Below are positions 59,621 to 64,000 of a DNA stretch of 64,000 nt, piece after piece (the first letter of the stretch is position 1; each line of letters begins with the position of its first letter). Source of the stretch: Xestospongia muta (taxonomy: Eukaryota; Porifera; Demospongiae; Haplosclerida; Petrosiidae); contig OY848929.1 of the NCBI GenBank assembly GCA_963693285.1, positions 3,102,501-3,166,500 of the forward strand. Direction: 5' to 3'. The notes beneath the pieces are model-generated. The model was not told the origin of the DNA. It ran no database searches and saw only the letters and a list, made by a program, of their open reading frames with translations. The position numbers and the translations under genes are program-made.

Positions 59621-59690
59621 TGATGTTGCTATTTTGTTACTGCAACAAAAATGATGATCCAGACTGTGACAATATTTCTGATAACAGTTT
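59621..59690 (+). CDS. C-type exon, 70 nt, right arm
   Basis: Acceptor ctatttctatag, donor gtaagttc; mirror of 43,599-43,668. Confidence 0.4.
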
Positions 59691-60000
59691 GTAAGTTCAT
59701 ATATTGTAGATGTAAGAGAGATCTTTAGTTCTCTCAGGAGTGTGAAGTCATATTTACGAATAATATTTTGACACAGGTACGACTAAACCACATCATGGTA
59801 CTTTGTCCTCAAAGAAAAACTTGATTGTATTTCACTAACAGACGTTGCCAAAGACTTCGTATATAGCAGGTCATTCGATTAATTAACAAAATTTTATTTT
59901 TAAAAAGTTAACGCCCATCATGAAACTTAATTACCGAACGAAATCTTTCATGTCTACGTTCCTGTGTTGTGCAGTAACATTTTTTTAACTATTTCTATAG

Positions 60001-60067
60001 TGATGTTGGTATTCCGTTTCTGCAAAAGATGATAATCTGGAAAGTGACTATTTTCTGATAACAGTTT
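60001..60067 (+). CDS. C-type exon, 67 nt, right arm
   Basis: Acceptor ctatttctatag, donor gtaaga; mirror of 43,222-43,288. It has a TGA in the frame that is open in the 70-nt version. Confidence 0.35.
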
Positions 60068-60131
60068 GTAAGATCAGATGTTGTAGATTAATTATTATTA
60101 ATTTGTTCCTTCTATAATTATATATATAGTA

Positions 60132-60277
60132 TCTATTACTGAAGATCTGATAGGACATTTTGTACCACAAAGATGCCAGCAGAAACAAAGCTGTACTGCC
60201 TACGAAAATGATGGTCACAAATTTGGTCAGAGTAACTGTAATCACAAATATGTAGATGGATGCATTAACTGCCAAGC
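60132..60277 (+). CDS. D-type open stretch, right arm
   Basis: One frame is open through SCTAYENDGHKFGQSNCNHKY. The CTAY..D.HKFGQSN pattern also occurs at 61,200-61,270, and weakly at 58.6 kb. No family recognised. A GT donor (gtaactg) lies inside, so the exon end is uncertain. Confidence 0.35.
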
Positions 60278-60956
60278 CTTTTTCTTAGCTTTTAATTTTA
60301 CTTAAGTTTGTGCATACATAGATACTATATGGAATGAGACTTGAAGTACAAACATAATATGTTTATGACTTAGCATTCTTGTTAATAGTAGGTCTGGTGC
60401 ATATACAGTATAGAATTTGCCTTTAGAGTGGTTAACTGTTGAAAACTACTCTATAACATAATAGCATTTACTATATAAAAAGTACTAGAGTACCTAGCCA
60501 ATATTTTGTTAATTTATAAATCATTAGCTTAGAGCCACCAGTCTGCTGATTATAGTACAAGCATATCCTCCTTCTCTAGGAATCTTATAGTTAGTTTTTC
60601 AACAAGTTCATCCCATCTTGTAATTGCCTACATTTAGTACTGTGTATCATTAGTAGTTCATATCTTGTATTATGACAAGAATAATTATACAAGTACATGT
60701 ACTGTTATATCGACTATACCCTGATGTAGCTGTCATTCTTTATTTGTTTATATTTATCTGTTATGTTTTTAAGTTCACTGTATCTGAAGAACTGTTCTAT
60801 CCTCTGTCCTTTACTCTAGATATCATTTTATCCCTACAAGTTACCTGTGTCCTTACCTATTATGTTGCTACATCCACTGTGTTCACTTTGTCCAAATTAG
60901 CCTTCAAACCTTTGAACTACTATATTATAATAATATATTTTCTTTCTTTTCTATAG

Positions 60957-61019
60957 TTGCTGCTCTGTATCACAGACTATCTATATCTCCCTGGACTCCT
61001 TTAGTATCATCGACGTCAT
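60957..61019 (+). CDS. A-type exon, 63 nt, right arm
   Basis: Acceptor ttttctatag, donor gtaagtta; in-frame length. Open frame includes SLDSFSIIDVM. Confidence 0.45.
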
Positions 61020-61115
61020 GTAAGTTACATCTAACATTTAATGATAGTGGATGTTATTTCAAATTTACTTATGATATAGCTTTTTGATAAAACTTGTGTG
61101 GAATAATGTCTTCAG

Positions 61116-61309
61116 TGATGTTGGTATTCTGTTTCTCCAACAAGATGATGGATGATCCCGGCAGTGAAAATATTTCTGATATTTTGCACTACAAAGATCC
61201 CAGCAAAACCTGTACTGCCTACAAAAAGGACAATCACAAATTTGGTCAGAGTAACTGTAATCACAAATATATGTACATGCATGCATTAAGACCCAAGCCT
61301 TATTCTTAG
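61116..61309 (+). CDS. C/D exon-like unit, right arm
   Basis: Acceptor aatgtcttcag, then MLVFCFSNKMMDDPG and SENISDILHYKDPSKTCTAY to HKFGQSNCNHKY. It is a longer relative of the C-type exons that reads on into the D-type string. Confidence 0.42.
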
Positions 61310-62420
61310 CTTTTATAGAGCTTTTAATTTTACTTGAGTTGGTGTGCATACATATACTATATGGAATGTGCCTTGAAGTACACATTACAACTTAGCATTC
61401 TTGTTAATAGCATATAGTATAGGTCTGGTGCATGTATGGTACAGAACTTGCCTTTACAGCTCACTCAGTGGGCAAGGGTGAATTGTTGATAAGGACTCTA
61501 TAACCTAATAGCATGCTCTATGTAAAATGTACTAGACTGCCTTCCTGATATTTTGTTATAAATTATTAGCTTAGAGTCAGTCTGCTGCATATAGAACAAG
61601 TATACCCTCCCTTTTTAGGAGTCTTAGTGTTATGTTTTGCAACAACCTCGTCCCATCTTGTAATTGCCTACATTTAGTAGTGTAGTTTTGTATCATTAGT
61701 AGTAAATTATTTTCCCTCCAGCCTTTTATATGTATGTGACACATCTATGAAGTAGTATATTCCCTTACTGCCTATGTCTTATCTAAAACCAATAGTGTTT
61801 TATGAACAACTAACGTATTTTTGTAGAATATGTAAGACTGTGTTATAATTACTGTTGTGTTATCTCTCTATGTATCACAGATCTCTACTAACTTTGTACA
61901 ATTAGTTAGCCAAAACTTCACACCTTCTATGTCAGTAGGAACAGACTACTGTCACTGGTCTGTGGAATATTTGTAAGAGTCAGGTCTGTAAAATGTTGTG
62001 CAATGTTTTATCAATATTACAGGCTGTAATCTTCTGTAGACTACAGATAATAGGTCAGTCAACTTTAGTCTTACTCTTTGATTTATTTGTGTGTATTTAT
62101 CACATTACTCATAAACACTTCATTCTATTCAATGATATCTGACATTACTATATCTACAGGTATTAAATATTACACATATACATTTTATATCTTTTATGTA
62201 TCACTGTCAACATAGGCAGATAATTAAGAAAGTAAACATTTTCTCACATAATTTTGTTGTGTTCTCTTTCTTGTTATATTCAGCTTTATATAATATACTA
62301 GATAATGTCCAGTTTTGACAAAGCATTTGTCTTGTAGATTATCATATGACATGGTAACATAATCTATTACATAGTGATGGACTCAATTACAATCACAGAT
62401 AATGATTCTTGTTCTTCCAG

Positions 62421-62447
62421 ATATACCGCTTGGATATCAGTGTAATG
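62421..62447 (+). CDS. 27-nt microexon, right arm
   Basis: Acceptor gttcttccag, donor gtaaat; mirror of 37,960-37,986. Confidence 0.45.
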
Positions 62448-62519
62448 GTAAATATATTTAATATCATAATGTACGACTAAACAGTATTACATTATCTTTT
62501 ATGTCACTCATACACACAC

Positions 62520-62549
62520 TCGGATACAAGCAGATGAAGCACTCAATTG
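62520..62549 (+). CDS. Degenerate relative of the 60-nt exons
   Basis: cggatacaagcagatgaagc and actcaattg are followed by donor gtaagta. This aligns loosely with GGATCAAGGCTCAAGACACTCA of the array exons. The acceptor is weak. Confidence 0.25.
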
Positions 62550-62606
62550 GTAAGTATATCAATAATATATAAATGCTAACTGCTACTTTGACAACATAAA
62601 TTAATA

Positions 62607-62673
62607 CTACAAAATATAATACTGCCAAATGTAATACTGCCAAATGTAATACTGCCAAATGTAATGTCGTCAA
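62607..62673. repeat. 15-bp tandem repeat flanking the right array
   Basis: Copies of tactgccaaatgtaa; mirror of 37,734-37,800. Confidence 0.85.
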
Positions 62674-62734
62674 TACAATATTGTAACATCAGTGTATAAT
62701 ACATTATTAGTCTTTATTTCTGTTTTTTTTATAG

Positions 62735-64000
62735 CATCGTTGGACATCAGGATGAAGGCTCAAAACACTCATCTATCTAAAAGAGTCCAGGGATGTAAGT
62801 TAACAGCATGCACTACTACTTTAAATTAATTGATAAGACATCATTATTCTTAATTTCTGTTTTAATTTTATAGCATCGTTGGACATCAGGTTCAAGGCTC
62901 AAGACACTCATCTATCTAAAAGAGTCCAGAGATGTAAGTTAACAGCATAGACTACTACTTTAAATTAATTGATAATGCATCATTATTCTTCATTTCTGTT
63001 TTAATTTTATAGCATCGTTGGACATCAGGATCAAGGCTCAAGACACTCATCTATCTAAAAGAGTACAGGGATGTAAGTTAACAGCATACACTACTACTTT
63101 AAATTAATTGATAAGACATCATTATTCTTCATTTCTGTTTTAATTTTATAGCATCGTTGGACATCTGGATGAAGGCTCAAGACACTCATCTATCTAAAAG
63201 AGTCCAAGGATGTAAGTTAACAGCATACACTACTACTTTAAATTAATTGATAAGACATCATTATTCTTCATTTCTGTTTTAATTTTATAGCATCGTTGGA
63301 CATCTGGATGAAGGCTCAAGACACTCATCTATCTAAAAGAGTCCAGAGATGTAAGTTAACAGCATAGACTACTACTTTAAATTAATTGATAATGCATCAT
63401 TATTCTTAATTTCTGTTTTAATTTTATAGCATCGTTGGACATCAGGATCAAGGCTCAAGACACTCATCTATCTAAAAGAGTCCAGGGATGTAAGTTAACA
63501 ACATACACTACTACTTTAAATTAATTGATAAGAGATCACTATTCTTAATTTTTGTTTTAATTCTATAGCATCGTTGGACATCTGGATGAAGGCTCAAGAC
63601 ACTCATCTATCTAAAAGAGTCCAGGGATGTAAGTTAACAGCATAAACTACTACTTGAATTAATTGAAAATACATTATTATTCTTAATTTCTGCTTTAATT
63701 CTATAGCATCGCTGGACATCAGGATCAAGGCTCAAGACACTCATCTATCTAAAAGAGTCCAGGGATGTAAGTTAACCGCATACACTACTACTTTAAATTA
63801 ATCGATAAATACATCATTTATTTAATTTCTGTTTTAATTCTATAGCATCGTTGGACATCAGGATCAAGGCTCAAGACACTCATCTATCTAAAAGAGTCCA
63901 GAGATGTAAGTTAACAACATACACTACTACTTTAAATTAATTGATAAGAGATCACTATTCTTAATTTTTGTTTTAATTCTATAGCATCGTTGGACATCTG
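62735..64000 (+). repeat. Array of at least 10 tandem 60-nt exons, right arm
   Basis: Plus-strand exons start at 62735, 62874, 63013, 63152, 63291, 63430, 63569, 63707, 63846 and 63985 (cut by the window end). Each complete one is 60 nt, has acceptor tatag and donor gtaagtta, and is open in the shared frame SLDI[R/W][I/M/F]KAQ. The order of the variable pair is RM, RF, RI, WM, WM, RI, WM, RI, RI, W-. This mirrors left-arm exons 14 down to 5 except at the third, which is RF in the left arm. Confidence 0.7.

Larger units (their letters stand above)
56349..64000. repeat. Right arm of the inverted duplication, runs off the window
   Basis: Reverse complement of the left arm, less one ~2.9-kb block. 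Differences are small (single bases, microsatellite length, a few indels), so the duplication is recent or kept alike by gene conversion. Confidence 0.95.

Noticed and set aside
1..64000. tRNA or rRNA genes
   Set aside because: Looked for T-loop strings of the GGTTCGAATCC type and for rRNA cores; none seen by eye.

Overview
This is metazoan nuclear DNA: AT-rich, with short GT-AG introns, Ig and LRR exons, a Penelope-like retroelement and pieces of a PHR-family (MYCBP2/Highwire/RPM-1) ubiquitin ligase. The compact introns and gene types suggest a non-bilaterian animal, possibly a sponge, but the window alone does not prove that. No intact full-length gene was found.

Positions 1-31,985 are a 145-bp AT-rich satellite. 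About 171 units run forward to ~24,788. The array then flips to reverse (24,789-28,500), back to forward (28,501-29,561), and after an interruption has a short forward piece (31,057-31,340) and a reverse piece (31,341-31,985). Units are most uniform inside the array and decay towards the right edge. Several multi-unit blocks are duplicated in tandem (3, 9, 11 and 18 units). The interruption (29,562-31,019) is a 5'-truncated Penelope-like element with half a reverse transcriptase, a GIY-YIG endonuclease and ~125-bp terminal inverted repeats. The right repeat carries an intact hammerhead ribozyme core.

Positions 31,986-35,700 are mostly low-information DNA with a few possible exons and diverged copies of exons found further right. 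From ~35.7 kb to the end the window is one large imperfect inverted duplication. The left arm is ~35.7-46.94 kb, the right arm ~56.35-64.0 kb and still running, with a 9.4-kb spacer. Each arm holds (a) a tandem array of 60-nt exons, each with its own splice sites, reading outward (minus in the left arm, plus in the right); (b) a ~2.9-kb block of related small exons, present twice in the left arm and once in the right; (c) a broken PHR ligase fragment reading inward to the centre. The spacer holds unrecognised exon-like pieces, an LRR exon, an Ig-domain cluster with frame breaks, and a third PHR copy that keeps the RING region and is interrupted by an ~890-bp element with inverted ends.

The most unusual item is the 60-nt exon array: 14 copies in the left arm and at least 10 in the right, every exon a multiple of three, all open in one shared frame, coding SLDIxxKAQDTHLSKRVQ with variation concentrated at the two x residues. 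The order of variants is largely mirrored between arms. A 15-nt stretch of each exon is complementary to a neighbouring exon type on the same strand. Biological function is unknown.
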